DNA from: Ramazzottius varieornatus
Taxonomy: Eukaryota > Tardigrada > Eutardigrada > Parachela > Ramazzottiidae
DNA: 64,000 bases
Direction: 5' to 3'
NCBI GenBank assembly: GCA_001949185.1
Contig: BDGG01000003.1
Coordinates: forward strand, 5,332,221-5,396,220
Both the position numbers and the translations under genes were made by a program. Positions 23,567 through 35,199 of this stretch are shown here, in pieces; position 1 is the first letter of the stretch; each line of letters begins with the position of its first letter. The notes under the pieces were generated by a model, which made no database searches, was not told the origin of the DNA, and saw only the letters and a program-made list of their open reading frames with translations.

Positions 23567-25415
23567 TCACCTCCTGCTGGAAGCAGGGATTGATAGCGTT
23601 GTAGAGGAATGGGTTCGTAGCTGCCGACAAGTAGGTCATAGTCTTGGCAAACAGAAGAAACCAGAGATCCAGCCATTGTTCTGAAGCAATCATGTTGTAG
23701 ATTGGCAAAACGCAGAAGAGAAGCCAGGCGACGGCCAACAGCACCACAGTGACGACTAGCATCCGAAGATGCTAGAAACGAGAAAAGTATATATATGCCA
23801 CTTTGTACGAACTACTGTGGCTTGGCCGAATCCTGATTAACTTTTAGTTGGCACCCGACAACCCAATATCCACCAATGGTTACCAGCCGCACCTGAGACC
23901 TTGACGCTGCAGCGGAATCATGCCGTCGAATTCTACTGTGGGTTCCGGTTAGCGTGCCATATCCTGGCGTTTGCTCGTATATAGGAAGGGACTATGTAGA
24001 GGTTCGCTTCGAAAGCCTGGGGTTGTTGCTGTAGGTTGATGGTTTTGAGTCTCAGTCTATCCAGACAGAACTGTCCGCTAGCGACTGCGACTATGTTACT
24101 TGGTAAACTTTCGACAGACTCGACGTACAAAGCCAAACTATTCAGAGAACCAGAAAATGCTACACCAATGAGTACTAAGAGGAAACAAACACTATCAATA
24201 GTTCTTCTAGGCCGCATACAGGCCTAAAAGCTCTATCACGTGAGGAACAGACGGCGCCTAAGCGCCATGTTGGTATTGAAATCTTCGGCGTTCTTTCGTA
24301 ATACTCGAGCGATCTTGTAGCAGCACGTTACGGCTGCTGACAAGGGTAGAACGTGAAAGATAATTATTTCGCTGCTAAATATCGCCAAGTAGAGATCATT
24401 CGATAGGCGCTGCTCGCATCGATCCAGCTGGGGATGAGGCTCCCGTCTGCGCACAACCGTTAATCCCAGCCTACAAAACTAAGTGACTGGATTGGCTTTC
24501 GCCTAACCGAAGCTTTCAGGGTTGCACTTATTAGGCTCGGTATAACCTTTGGCCCCCGGCAGTTCCAGCAACCGACGGTCTATGACGACCACGATCAGAG
24601 AAACTAAGCCAATTAAGAATCGACTTTGGGAATTACCACATGCCCCACGTAAACACTATGATTAGAAAAGGATAGGTTGGGAAGCTTCGAGGTGCGGTTT
24701 TGTCTAAACTTGACAATACGTTAGCGGGAGTAGATTAGACCAAGTTTCAAAGAGCGAATTCACAATTTATTAATCCGTCATCGACAAATCGAACTGCGCT
24801 GTAGGAAACTCAAAAAATACCAAGATTTCAAACACATCGAAATTTGCACGGTCTTACTATCTAGTGTTCCAGCTCCTGGTTGAACGTCAGCCTGTTTCCA
24901 AACATGACAGCTATCTGAATTCAGAAAGAACGAACAGAACCGTCGAAAGATGGCAAGATGTAATACAGACGATGTCGGAAGAAAACATTCCACACAGGTA
25001 AATTTTCGCAGCTTAAACAATCAACAGTTAGTCGAATCAACCACGGGGCGAAACAGCGAGTTTGCGATACTCATCTAGCCCAAGCTAGCTGACTAGCTCA
25101 TTAAATCTGGTGCGCCAAAAGTTCTTCGGTTTGATGTGATGTGGTGTTCCTAGACACCGAAACGGCAAACTCGGTGTGACTCGGACACCAATTTTTCGAT
25201 TTGGTGTTTCAAGCACACCGAAACCAAAAAGAGTGGTTTTTTTCGGTGTGGTGTGGTGAAACCACACCATCCTCAGGTCTAGCAGTTAGGCTATGGGTAG
25301 AACATAACTGCGGTTCAGACTAATATCTGCCTGGTAAGATACTACGATGTGGAAATTCGCAAATTCGGAAATTCCCGACATACAGTGTGTGCTATTCGAA
25401 ACTGCTGTAGAAACT

Positions 25416-25571
25416 ACTGTAGTGCTATCAGGTTATGGCGCACTCAACCACGTGAACAGTAAATGATGCCCAGGGGAAAAGTCACACGGACGACACTGAG
25501 TCATCTGATCGTACAGGGCACCGATGGCTTATCACGTGGTTGAGTGCGCGATAACTGGGTTGCACTACAGT
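25416..25571. repeat. MITE with 35-40-bp inverted ends
   Basis: ACTGTAGTGCTATCAGGTTA, then TGGCGCACTCAACCACGTGA at the left is mirrored by TCACGTGGTTGAGTGCGCGA, then TAACTGGGTTGCACTACAGT at the right; total about 156 bp. It lies between the TM3 and TM5 exons of GPCR copy B, in the stretch where the TM4 exon should be. Confidence 0.7.
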
Positions 25572-25787
25572 ACTCTGTTCAGTTTTTTGAATAAATCGAT
25601 TTTCAATGCGATACACTTTTGAAGTTCAAAAGCGAGCTAGTGTTGCATCTTACCTGAGACTACCCGCATTCATTCCGAAAACATTCAAGACTATAAACAG
25701 AGCACAGCCCGTTTCTCCCAGCAGCCACTGATTGCCAAAGTTGTCAAACGCGATGGATTCAGGCATGGCAGTGACGATTAGCAGCGG

Positions 25788-25987
25788 TGGTCGAGCTCGA
25801 AAATTCGAGAGGTCGGTAAATTTTTCGGGGCGCATGATAAGCCCTGTTTGGTCCGTGTTTAGGGGGCCCGAAACTTGGCCACGCCTCTGAGGGTGCGCTA
25901 TCGGATCGAGTCAATGCAAACTAATCGCGCAGCTTGGTTTTCTGCCCCGAAAAATTTGCCGACCCCTCGAATTTTCGAGCTCGACCA
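25788..25987. repeat. MITE inserted in the TM2 exon of GPCR copy B
   Basis: The ends are mirrored TGGTCGAGCTCGAAAATTCG and CGAATTTTCGAGCTCGACCA; the element is 200 bp. On the minus strand it separates SLAIADLLLA from LLIVTAMPES, which are contiguous in copy A, and the word AGCAGC occurs within a few bases on both sides, consistent with a short target duplication. A partial second copy is at 31240-31375. Confidence 0.75.
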
Positions 25988-26302
25988 CTGGCCAGCAGCA
26001 AGTCCGCTATAGCCAGTGACCCCTGAAACATCCGAGATCCAACGCTCCAGGTGAAAGTTATCCGAATAATGCACGGTATGAATCAACATACGAGATAAGC
26101 GTAGATGGGTGCGTGCAGGGCTCAGGATTTGTAGACGACAAACCAAGACGAGATTTCCCACCAGGCCAATGAGAAAAATCAAGGTATGTACGGTGGTGGA
26201 CACTGTTCGATAAATCCAGTCCGCGTCGCCATCCCGTTCTTCTGGTTCTGACCAGGTCGTATTGTTCTCTTCCGCTGAAGGAACATCTTCGCTATCGTCC
26301 AT

Positions 26303-28379
26303 CCTGTCACTGCCCTTAGGCTACAAGTCTGAGTGAAGCATCCCGTCCCGGTCTCTCAGTTAGACGTTTTTACGGCTCGCAGCTGAAACACCGACCCCCA
26401 TTGAAAATCCAAGTACTGAAAACGTTTGGTAGTCCTGCCGCAGGTCGGAACAGAGCGAGAATCAGAACAAATGCTGTCCTCCTAGGTAGTCACGAACTTT
26501 CTAGCTAGTTTCCGAGACGGAATCGTTCAGAAAAAAGAAGAGTTTCCGACAGTCGGCTGACTATTCTCTGAGTCTACTAATGCATTTGCGCACTGGAGCT
26601 CGAAAGCTGTGCGCATCTGCTCAAAGAGCAAATGCACCGCTGCTTCTATAGCGCGTATACACCGTTCGCGCACAGGCACCAGGCCAGTGCGCTTTGGCCG
26701 CATGGCTCGACTGTGATCAATTTCGTTGTTTCTCGCGAACATGCTATTCGAATTGTGTCATGTCTGGCACGGCATTTGTAATTGATGAATTTCGCTTTAG
26801 TTCTTGAGGATGTTGCCCAAATCTGTCTTTTGCCTGTTCTGCAATTGCTCTGAATCATGACTGGGATTTTCTGGAGCTACGACGCCACTGGATTCTCGAA
26901 GTCAGTGTTGGGAGGAAAGGGACGGAGGGCCGGCGTCTCTACACTGGACTACTACGTTGAGCATGTTCGTTTTGGTTGGGTTCGGTTGCTACATAAAAGC
27001 GTTTGACTGTCCTCGATGAGCCAAACATCGTCGATGATTTCTTATCCAACTTTGTCTATACTTCAGGTAATGCGCGGAACGAAACGGCGTCTACGCTGTG
27101 GAAGAAGGATGAACAACGTCGTCTCAGCTGACTTGTACTGCACATCAGTTTTGATTAGTGCGCTAACGTCCAACTGTTTTCTCTTCGCCTGGAATGTTCT
27201 GTGGTCGTGTTTTTAGATCCGCTGAGGTGCGAGTTTCAGGGAGTTACATGAGATGTCTGCTCTGTTCTTGTTTTCAGATGGAAGATCGTGGGTTTTTGTC
27301 GTTTTGTCAGTAAAACGTTCACTGAAAGCTTAAATACAGGTAAAGAATTAAAATTTCGTATAAACCAAGGCCCGAATTCGATTGGCGATGGCCACCTGGT
27401 TTTCGCTGGCACGCCTTTTCGAAAGCTTGTTTTGTCCTGTACTGTAGCACTGAAACACTGATTCATAATCGGACCTGCGTTAGGTCTTGAACCATCCAAC
27501 CGCAAACTGCGATGGTGGTAGGTATCGGGCCCGAAACCAGTCAAGTTTCAGGCTATTTTTTCATCGTTTTTATACCCTATGGATCAATCGGGGATTGTAA
27601 GACCGTAATTTCAGTTGACCACCGAGAAGAAACGCGAACGGAGGACCGAGAAGAGATGTATTTCCTCCATTGTGCCGTGCTTTTCCGAAAACAACAGCTC
27701 GCACTGGTGCCCGTTTCCAGGAACTGGGTGGCGGTTTTTGTATCTGTTACCGTTCGTCAGATAAACTTCACACTCCTTCGCTGCACGGGACATTGTCCTT
27801 CAGGTTGCGAGGTCGAATTGAAAGGTAGCTGGGCACGGTGTGATCACGTGGGATAGGGATCTTGTTCCGTGGGCTTGGAAGCCATGGATGGCAGGGTCCT
27901 TCAGCGGGCTGATTGGTTCCCACAGGCTCCAGTGTTGCAGTCTGTGACTACCCATGACTGAAGGGTTGACCCTGAACCCTGAGGGTCTTCTTTGCCTGCT
28001 CCCGCTGTTTCTTTCTTGAAAACTGCAATGGCTGGTCTTCTCTCCTTCTGCTTTGTGGTACTACTGTGTCCACCCGCAAAGCAGTGTCATTGTGAATGTC
28101 AGATGGGCTAACGATGGCGCATCCGCTCTCCGTAACAGACTGGAAGTGATGACGCGTCTTGGGCATTACGATGGATAGCGAGACGGAAAGCGTTTTAGAC
28201 TTTACTGCTGGACGCCAGGAAAAACCTAACCGACAGCGGCACGCTTCAGGAGACCAGCATGGCTCTCGTCGACAAAGTAATTCATTATTCCACTCAAGCA
28301 AACTTTCGCTATGAGCAGGTTGCACTCGGTCGAGGACATCAGGCTTATCAGCAACATCATTAACAACAAGCACGATGAA
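26303..28379. other. Intergenic, no gene recognised
   Basis: Only short, overlapping open frames on both strands, without recognisable motifs, signal peptides supported by splice structure, or repeats that I could define. Confidence 0.45.
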
Positions 28380-28622
28380 CAGTACAGGAGGAGTAAGCAT
28401 GTGTGACCCAGTAGTCTCAGACGGCGCATCCATAGAAAAGCATGAGACACTCGTAATTAAAATAAAGCCTATGACGTAACGAAAACTTGTTTGAATTACA
28501 GTGTTGTCTATCTTACATAAAAAGTGTTTCTGTTAACTTAATGCATACTTGATACATGTCACGCCGTCTGAGACTACTGGGTCACACATTTCCTCACTGG
28601 GTCACACATGCTTACTCCTCCT
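28380..28622. repeat. Inverted repeat downstream of the GT32 gene
   Basis: ACAGGAGGAGTAAGCATGTG, then TGACCCAGTAGTCTCAGACG at 28383-28423 is mirrored by CGTCTGAGACTACTGGGTCA, with CATGCTTACTCCTCCTGT ending near 28622. The right arm contains an extra repeat of CACTGGGTCACACAT. It lies immediately beyond the GT32 stop codon and could act in 3' end structure or be a MITE. Confidence 0.55.
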
Positions 28623-28635
28623 GTAATACAGTAAT

Positions 28636-29727
28636 TTATTGGTTCACCTCATTGGTTTGTTGAAATGTTCTGGACAAATTGGCAAAGGGAAACGAGCTAG
28701 CCTCATCTCCTTCATCCTCCTCTTCTAGTATCCACCGGAAGAGGTCTCCTGCCGAAGACTCCATCTGCAGCACATCAGTTTCGTTGAATTTTCTGTCATG
28801 GAAGTAAGTATGGAAGGCCGGCCTGTACGACCAGCCTCCCGTAGTTCTGCCATCCATGAAGGACGATATGTTGGCCCAGGGCGGATTATTGCAAACGTTA
28901 TCAACCAAAGTGGCTGTCAGAGGATTGCCTTTTAGTATCTCCATTGCTTTGATGCCACTGTTGTATACCCAACTATCTGGTCTGTAGTCCAAATCGTAAG
29001 ATAGTTTTCTGACGAGCGCCGGATACTGCGCCTTTTCCTTGTGCAAACATCCGAAAAAACCCGCGTTCACTTTGTAACCTTCTTTATCGTACGGACTTTC
29101 AGCGCAAATAATGCATGGTGCAGTGTTCAGAAGGCGTCTCACTTCCGTCCCGTTGATGATGTAAACATCAAAGTCCAGCGTTAGTCCGCCATACTGGCGT
29201 AGAACCGAAAGCTTAGCCATGTCGGCCTCGTGATGGAGCCAACGTATTCGCCGACCCTGCATAACAAACCTTCGGGGAAAATACTTGAGATGTATAGCGG
29301 TCCAGTTGGTCACTAGTTCACTACAGGAATCCAGAGGCCAGTAGTCTATCACATTTGTGTGGATCATAACCTGGTCGGGTTTCAAGTTCTTCAGGACGGA
29401 TCTCAGGCTGAGGCAGTCCAGATAGGACAAGTCATCATCTCTTGTTGGGCTCTGCGTGCGATAAAGTTTGAAATAATGGACCAGCAACTGAGTGTCACTG
29501 GTTGCAGCGGCTGTATCAAAGGTACTGTTGCTCGATGAGATGTTCTCGCCCATCGGTTTCTCACTAGGTATCGTTCTGTTGTACAGTTGGAGTACAAAAC
29601 GCGGAATAGTTGAACAAGGGATGAAAGATATGGGCAAAGCAGCAGAGAAAAATATCACTAGTAGAAGTGCACCGACATAGCACCGAAGTGTCCTGGGACT
29701 GAACGGCTGAGAATCCTGGATAGCCAT
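28636..29727 (-). CDS. GT32-like glycosyltransferase, type II membrane protein
   Basis: A single-exon gene of 363 aa. Residues about 14-38 form a signal-anchor helix (CYVGALLLVIFFSAALPISF), predicting a Golgi lumenal enzyme. The catalytic region has LVHYFKLY, DLSYLDCLSLRSVLKNL, VMIHTN, HHEADMAKLSVLRQYGG and LTLDFDVYI. The last holds the D-x-D motif that binds the metal and nucleotide sugar in the Gly_transf_sug (GT32) family, which includes alpha-1,4-galactosyl/GlcNAc and OCH1-type mannosyltransferases. Later blocks VNAGFFGCLHKE and WVYNSG also fit invertebrate members. Several N-x-S/T sites are present. The donor sugar and acceptor cannot be told from sequence. No introns interrupt it, as is common for expanded invertebrate families of this type. 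Confidence 0.75.
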   Translation of the reverse strand: MAIQDSQPFSPRTLRCYVGALLLVIFFSAALPISFIPCSTIPRFVLQLYNRTIPSEKPMGENISSSNSTFDTAAATSDTQLLVHYFKLYRTQSPTRDDDLSYLDCLSLRSVLKNLKPDQVMIHTNVIDYWPLDSCSELVTNWTAIHLKYFPRRFVMQGRRIRWLHHEADMAKLSVLRQYGGLTLDFDVYIINGTEVRRLLNTAPCIICAESPYDKEGYKVNAGFFGCLHKEKAQYPALVRKLSYDLDYRPDSWVYNSGIKAMEILKGNPLTATLVDNVCNNPPWANISSFMDGRTTGGWSYRPAFHTYFHDRKFNETDVLQMESSAGDLFRWILEEEDEGDEASSFPFANLSRTFQQTNEVNQ

Positions 29728-31239
29728 CCGGCTTTATTGACAAAACATTCAGATTCTTCCTGTCAGTCATGGAAGGTAGATCGGAAAGGATGTAGTACGT
29801 GACCATGCCATCGGTATGAATGTCAATTTGTGGCTATACAACTGCGCTCAATACTCCATGCAATCAGAGAAGCACCGGCAGGAAGGCTCTTACTGCAACT
29901 TCGGTTTGGCAAACGACACGCTTCTGCTCCAGGGCAGCAACTGTAACACTACATTGCCAGAGTCGACTGAGCCTTTTCATGCTTTGCGTTCTCTCACTTT
30001 AGAGCTCGAAACATGGATTATCGCACGAGTTACACTCGGTTGTACATTCGGTTGCCGAATCTTTCGTTCTCTAGAGAAATTTACGGAATACCACCTACAA
30101 ATGTTTATGGTCAAGTCAACAATGGCAACGGCAATCATGAAAGATCGACAATCAAAAGGTCCGACCGACGACAGCTGTTAACTTTAAAGCTACATGTGCT
30201 ATTCGTCATTGCACGACCATCCGCACGACATCCGAAATCTACGCATGTTTCAATCTAGAGCTCGCTGACAAACGTTAATAGGAGGGGTATTGGTACCATC
30301 TGAATTGAACTGGAGAAGTCAGAGATGAGACAAATACCCCAACTGGGACCATCCCGGTCTGCAGACAGTCCAGACAATGTCCAGCGCCACCATCTCGGAA
30401 CTCGGAGTATTGCGAGGCAATGGCGGCTGACCGTCTGCGTTCTAAACACTGCCCAAACTTTATCAGCCAGGAACACTTCTTCGTTTAGCCTGTTAGCCTT
30501 TCCGAGAAAAAGTCACGTCCGTGTAGGGAATGGCTGATTATTATATTAATAAGATGCAGTTCTCATTGATACCAAACGAGGGATTGACCCATCCTGAATA
30601 TCTTCAGAAGGGACGAAATCCGGGCTTAGTGTGATGCCAGCACTGAACGCAACCTCACGATGCCCCGTTTAGACCGACGGTTTGAATGGTGTCCTGCCGA
30701 ATTTGCAAAGCGGAAGGTGTTTTGGGGCTTAGTGTACCAACTCTGCAAAGTTTTAGTTGACTTGCAGTGGGCTTACGTGAAAAAAGATTGAGCATACTCG
30801 CATTAGACTCGACCAGTACACGCACGATCGGTAAATATGGGACAGTGGAAATCATGTGGCGATATCCCAGCTCGTAATTTCCATCTTCCTTTTCTATCTT
30901 TCTAAAAGGGCGGAAAGTTTTGCGGAGCTTCTATCTGTGGTGGAGCGTAGCGGCTCTACCACGTGATGCCCTTGAGTATTGTGGGCAACCTGATGTCAAG
31001 AAGTGTACTTTGGAAGCGAAAAAGCTCGTACGCAAAGTCGGCCGCCGAAACTCATTTATTACGTGCAGAAGTATCGGCACCAGCCAAACTGGATAATGAT
31101 GCTGTGGATAACGGAGCGTAATAAACTGCGTGTGGTGATAAGCGGCAGCGTGAGCAATTCGCGCAGATGAATGGAACTTGTAGCAGTTAAGCATGGTAGA
31201 ACGTTTGAGCACGAAGGCCGGCTCTCTTACCTAACGTCA
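29728..31239. other. Intergenic, no gene recognised
   Basis: Upstream region of the GT32 gene. An open frame at 29816-30181 on the plus strand lacks any recognisable motif and overlaps the probable GT32 promoter, so I do not annotate it. Confidence 0.45.
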
Positions 31240-31375
31240 ATGGTCGAGCTCGAAAATTCGAGGAGTCGGCAAGTTTGGGGCAGATGGCAATGCTCTGGTT
31301 GGGCCGTGTTTAGGAGGCCCGAAACTTGGCCATGCCTCTTGAGCACGCTATTTGATCGTGTCAGTGCGACCGTAT
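31240..31375. repeat. Partial copy of the GGTCGAGCTCG MITE
   Basis: It matches the left part of the element at 25788-25987, including TGGTCGAGCTCGAAAATTCG and the internal GGCCCGAAACTTGGCCA block, and ends before the right inverted repeat. There is no gene nearby that it interrupts. Confidence 0.7.
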
Positions 31376-32143
31376 GGCGCGTAAATTGGAAGAACAAGTG
31401 CCGAAACGCAAGCCAGCCGTACGAAAACTCAATATCCAAGTTTTACAAAACCTGACTCTCAGCTCGTACTGTTTTGTATGCCAGAATCATTATGTTTGCC
31501 TAATACCAAAGCAATAAAAGTTGACACAAACGAGTAAAATACTCGGTTAATTGAAGTTACCAAACCACGTTACCAACCCCGTTGCTTTTCCCACTGTAGC
31601 TAAGGCCTACTCCGCCCCTTTTGTGACGTGTACATTTTGCTTTCCGGACCTGCCCTTGTTTTCGAAAAAAAAGTGTAATCGGGTTTACGGTTAGCTAGCA
31701 TTGGGAAGCACGGTGGCTACCCAACTATTCAAAGTTGGGATCCGCTTATGAGTGAGGCTCATTTTAGCCACAATCGGACTTTCATCCGGCGGTGGCAACC
31801 TAATCTCTGTAATGTTGGGCCAGTAGCAGCTGAATGAGCTACGTGGCAGTCACTCCAAAGCACGAGTACATCAGAGCAAGGCAGTGCTGATCTGCATTTA
31901 CCGGCCTTGCACGATGAGCGAAGCAATGAAACACTGAATTAGTTGGCGGCATCGCCAAGTTTCCCTCAGTTAAAGCAGGTGTCCTGCTTACCTCTCCTCC
32001 ACTCGTGAAACGTTTTTTGAGGTGTCAAATGGTGTCATGTCAGATAATCGAAGCAATCAAGTATGCCCTAGCGAGCGGACTGTACGTTTTTTCGAAGTAT
32101 AAGCGGATGCATCTTCAGAGCCTCCAATAAAATGGCACACGGT

Positions 32144-32622
32144 CAGGGATGAGCAGTTTTGGAACGGCGTAGCGTTTTTGGACCAGTTTTCCGCTTCGCT
32201 ACGCCAGACAGCGAAATTATAGCGGAACTGGGCACAGTCAGAGTTCTGAGTTCTGAGTTCTCAGAGTGCCATTTTTATCCAGAGCGAAGCGAAGATGAGC
32301 TATAGCGAAAAAAGCGGGATTTGAGGAAAAACTGGGCCCTCTTTCAATATTCATCACGTAAAATTCGAGTTCAGCAGACTTTTTAGACATGTTTGATCTT
32401 GTTTCGAGCTCAAAATCAATAAGTCGTTAGTGTGCTAATCAGTTTCGGTTATTAAAAAACAGCCGAAAATCGGTGCTTTTTCTTGCACAAGGGAATTTTC
32501 TTTAGCGGTGGCAAAGCGGATAGCGGGCTCGTATCTTATAGCGGGTCATAGCGAACCAGTATCATCGAAGCTGTAGCGAAGCGGATTGAACCAAACCCCA
32601 TAACTGCTCATCCCTGCAGTGT
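32144..32622. repeat. hAT-like non-autonomous element with 9-bp flanking repeat
   Basis: The left end is CAGGGATGAGCAGTTTTGG; the right end mirrors it (ATAACTGCTCATCCCTG) plus six extra bases. GCACACGGT occurs directly on both sides (32135-32143 and 32623-32631), a target-site duplication of 8-9 bp as expected for hAT elements. The 479-bp interior is rich in AGCGAAGCGGAT-like words and has no coding sequence. Confidence 0.7.
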
Positions 32623-32631
32623 GCACACGGT

Positions 32632-34158
32632 ATGTAAAATACCTAGAACTGAAAACGAAGTGCGCCATGGTAGAACTATATCTTACACAGCAGCAACAAC
32701 TGGTGGCGTTTGGTTCTAACAGATCATTGCTGATCTAAGGATTGTATAACAGATTGAGCAGAATTTATATGTCGAAGTTTCTTGTTGTGGGACCGACGTG
32801 GAGCCCGTCGGGTAGTGATGTTGGCATATATGAATATTACATTAAATTAGAACTTGTCAGATGCTTTTACATCTGATATATTATATTAGCATTTATCAGA
32901 TGTCTCGACCAAGGCAGGATATTTTGCGAGCTCCGCCCGAAAGGCTGGCCTTCCAGCGGAGCTTTAGAATGAATCGTAGACCACTTGAGTCATCGTAGAA
33001 AGCTGTTCAGGCATTCTATGAAGCCCTTATATTGGGGCAAACTATGGCAAGCCTGAGCTTATGGCGGAAGATCAAAGAGACATTTCTTGGCACCGAAAGT
33101 GGTCTCTACTATTAGTCATCTGTTGTACGCACAGGCATAGTGCATTATTATACCCCGTTGATCGTGCAGTGCCGTCAAGTGGTACAATCAATAGGGTTAT
33201 TAATTCCGTATTAGTCAATACGCCAACATCTTCGAATGATTAGTACAGAATTAATTGATCCAATCCGAAATCACGACTCATGACTCATCAGAAACTTGGA
33301 AAAATTCGTCAAAAAAATTAGAAAATCAGAAAGCATCGGGGAATCATCCTGAGTAAAGGATTGTGCTCTGTGCTGTCTGGAGCTCGAGCTTCCTCTGATG
33401 AGTTTGCGATTCAGAGTCCCTTGGTTATATTAGTACTAAATTAGATGGAAGCTAAAGCCGAATATATTATATTAAAATCAACTCGCAGGGCGCTCTACAT
33501 TAAAACTATTAATATGCGATTTCGGCTTTGGTTGATTAGAATAACGCTTGATTTGCGCCAAGCGAAAGCGTGGGACTCTGCACAGTGCTCTGTTGGGTTG
33601 GATCATAATGCACCACGCACCTGCACATCAACGTATATTGACCAGCGTTCAGGCAGATACATTGATTGGCAACTTCGTTTGATTGGATAGTACAGGTTCA
33701 TGGGTCCGGCGATCTACCTGCATACTCGCAATACTCATTGCTGAATGCGAGGCTGTCTGCTTTTCCGGGTTCTGTTTTGCGCTCTCGAACGCTCTGTGTG
33801 TCTTTTCTCTAGAAATCACAGGGTAGTATGAGGATACCAGCATGGCCGTGATACCAGCAGAGTGTACGAGTTAACCATGGAAATCATGGAAAGCTGGGAA
33901 ATCCCCCTTTGAAAGTGTTTCGACTGACAACGGCTGTTTCGACTGACAACGGGTCGAACATGGTTCCCTTGCTCTGTTCGCACACGGATCAGAAATACTA
34001 TGATATATTATCATAAGCACCCGACGAAACAAGTTGATATATTAACATCAGATTATATTAACATCGCTCCGACGTCGCGGCATATTATATTAAGATTATA
34101 TTCGAACTCTGGCAGGTCGGCTTTATTGTATCTAAATTATATTAGGTCGAGATACCCT
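32632..34158. other. AT-rich repeat cluster, no gene recognised
   Basis: Contains many TATATTATATTA-type words and the recurrent GATGTTGGC word: GTAGTGATGTTGGCATAT near 32807, its mirror TACGCCAACATCTTCG near 33219 and again TACGCCAACATCACTACCG near 34157. These could be terminal repeats of one or two AT-rich elements (roughly 32.81-33.23 kb and to 34.18 kb), but the arms are too degenerate to fix boundaries. Confidence 0.4.
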
Positions 34159-35078
34159 TACGCCAACATCACTACCGTCGGGGGTGTCGTCAATTTGTAA
34201 AGCGGTCTGAAGGTACGTGTCCCAGTAAATGATTTTGCTCCAGGGATCCATTGAGAAAATTTCACGCATGGCATTGTTGTAAAAGATCATATTTTTGTTC
34301 GTCAGTTCTCTGCAAAGAAAGTAACTCTGGTGAACATACATGTACGAAACATCGCTGGATTCAATACATGGGCTTTTCAGAAAAACAAAGGCAAATACGT
34401 TCACATGTATAATTGTGCTTCTTTTGACGTGGTACAGTCTAGGTGTAGAACCGTAAAAGAATTCCATAAATGTCGATATCGGTATGTCGTTTTCACCTGT
34501 GCGATAGTTCCAGATGCACAAGACGAGGTCCATCCACCAGATTCTGAAGTATCCAACAGCATTACTGTTTGCGAAACGTCTGAGAATCTCCATTGGCTCG
34601 GCAAAATTACTGTAAAATTTATTGTCATCCAAAGGTCCATCAAGCTTGCTTACCAACAGGTGGTCCATGCACAATGGCATGCTCATGTCGTGTACGGAGC
34701 TCTTGATGCCTTCACCTTTTGAGATTTTTGACGCAGTCAACTTGGGTGATATTCTAGTAAATACAACTCTTCATAATCCATACTCCAGCCCCTATGACAA
34801 TCTGATCCGGTTCCGAGGAACTACTTTCCAGTTTCCGTAATGCTTCGCCAAATGATCCACCATGTTCATCCATCTCGACTGCGCGAAAAAACTCGATCCG
34901 CAAGTTGGCACTAGGGATTGTTCTAACTGTACTTTCGTGTTTCTTGTACAAGTGCTGATCGAACCGGTATAGCTGGGTCGACATAGAAATCGTGCTCTAC
35001 CCCTCAGACGTGAAAAATCAATCCATCGCGTAGCTGTCGGATACGCGAGTCTCCCATAAGAACGACGTAGTTATCCTT
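34159..35078 (-). CDS. PC-esterase/CASD1-like SGNH-family protein, partial
   Basis: A 5'-incomplete gene. The first recognised exon (from 35078, after a CCCGCAG acceptor) encodes YVVLMGDSRIRQLRDG; the GDSR block (35043-35054) matches the catalytic serine motif of the PC-esterase/CASD1 N-terminal SGNH domain. The next exon (about 34960-34770) carries SANLRIEFF and EPDQIVIGAGVWIMK, the family's second block. Exon 34609-34497 gives NFAEPMEILRRFANSNAVGY, and exon 34307-34159 gives ELTNKNMIFYNNAMREIF, then IYWDTYLQTAL and DDTPDGSD, where intact members have a D-G-x-H-x catalytic pair. Here the position of that His reads S-D-V-G, at or near the end of what I can trace. CASD1 O-acetylates sialic acid; related proteins are esterases. 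The 5' side is abutted by a LINE fragment. It could be a pseudogene. Confidence 0.5.
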
Positions 35079-35199
35079 CTGCGGGTGTACTGATCGCCTC
35101 AATAAACTATCAGCCGACTCACTGCAAAACTGCCACGGATTACTTTAAGAACTACGTAACCCGATAATTATACCGTGGAACTGCACATAAATAGCTTCC

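Larger units (their letters stand above)
23466..26302 (-). pseudogene. TRH-receptor-like GPCR, copy B (disabled)
   Basis: A paralogue of the gene at 19.65-22.66 kb. Recognised exons are about 26302-26090 (N-terminus with NNTTW, TM1: HTLIFLIGLVGNLVLV), 26034-25650 (TM2-TM3, ending GCALFIVLNVFGMNAGSL), 24470-24240 (TM5: CEQRLSNDLYLAIF, then CCYKIARVLRKN) and 23771-23466 (TM6-TM7: EQWLDLWFLLFAKTM, then NPFLYNAINPCF). Lesions: a one-base deletion after GNLVLV, and even in the shifted frame a TGA follows VVYKS; a 200-bp MITE splits the TM2 exon (25788-25987); I cannot find the ERY/TM4 exon anywhere in 24.47-25.65 kb, so it seems deleted. TM7 is intact, unlike in copy A. It is a tandem duplicate now decayed. 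Confidence 0.75.

Noticed and set aside
25085-25270. Open frame with CACACCG/CGGTGTG words as a gene
   Set aside because: It is made of low-complexity GGTGT and ACACC words with internal self-complementarity and no protein similarity; it is probably decayed repeat.
28226-28450. Minus-strand open frame with a Leu-rich N-terminus just downstream of the GT32 gene
   Set aside because: It overlaps one arm of an inverted repeat (28380-28622), a second minus-strand frame over the same bases is longer, and there is no motif or splice support.
29816-30181. Plus-strand 121-codon frame upstream of the GT32 gene
   Set aside because: No recognisable domain or splice structure; a second plus-strand frame overlaps it, so it is likely chance.
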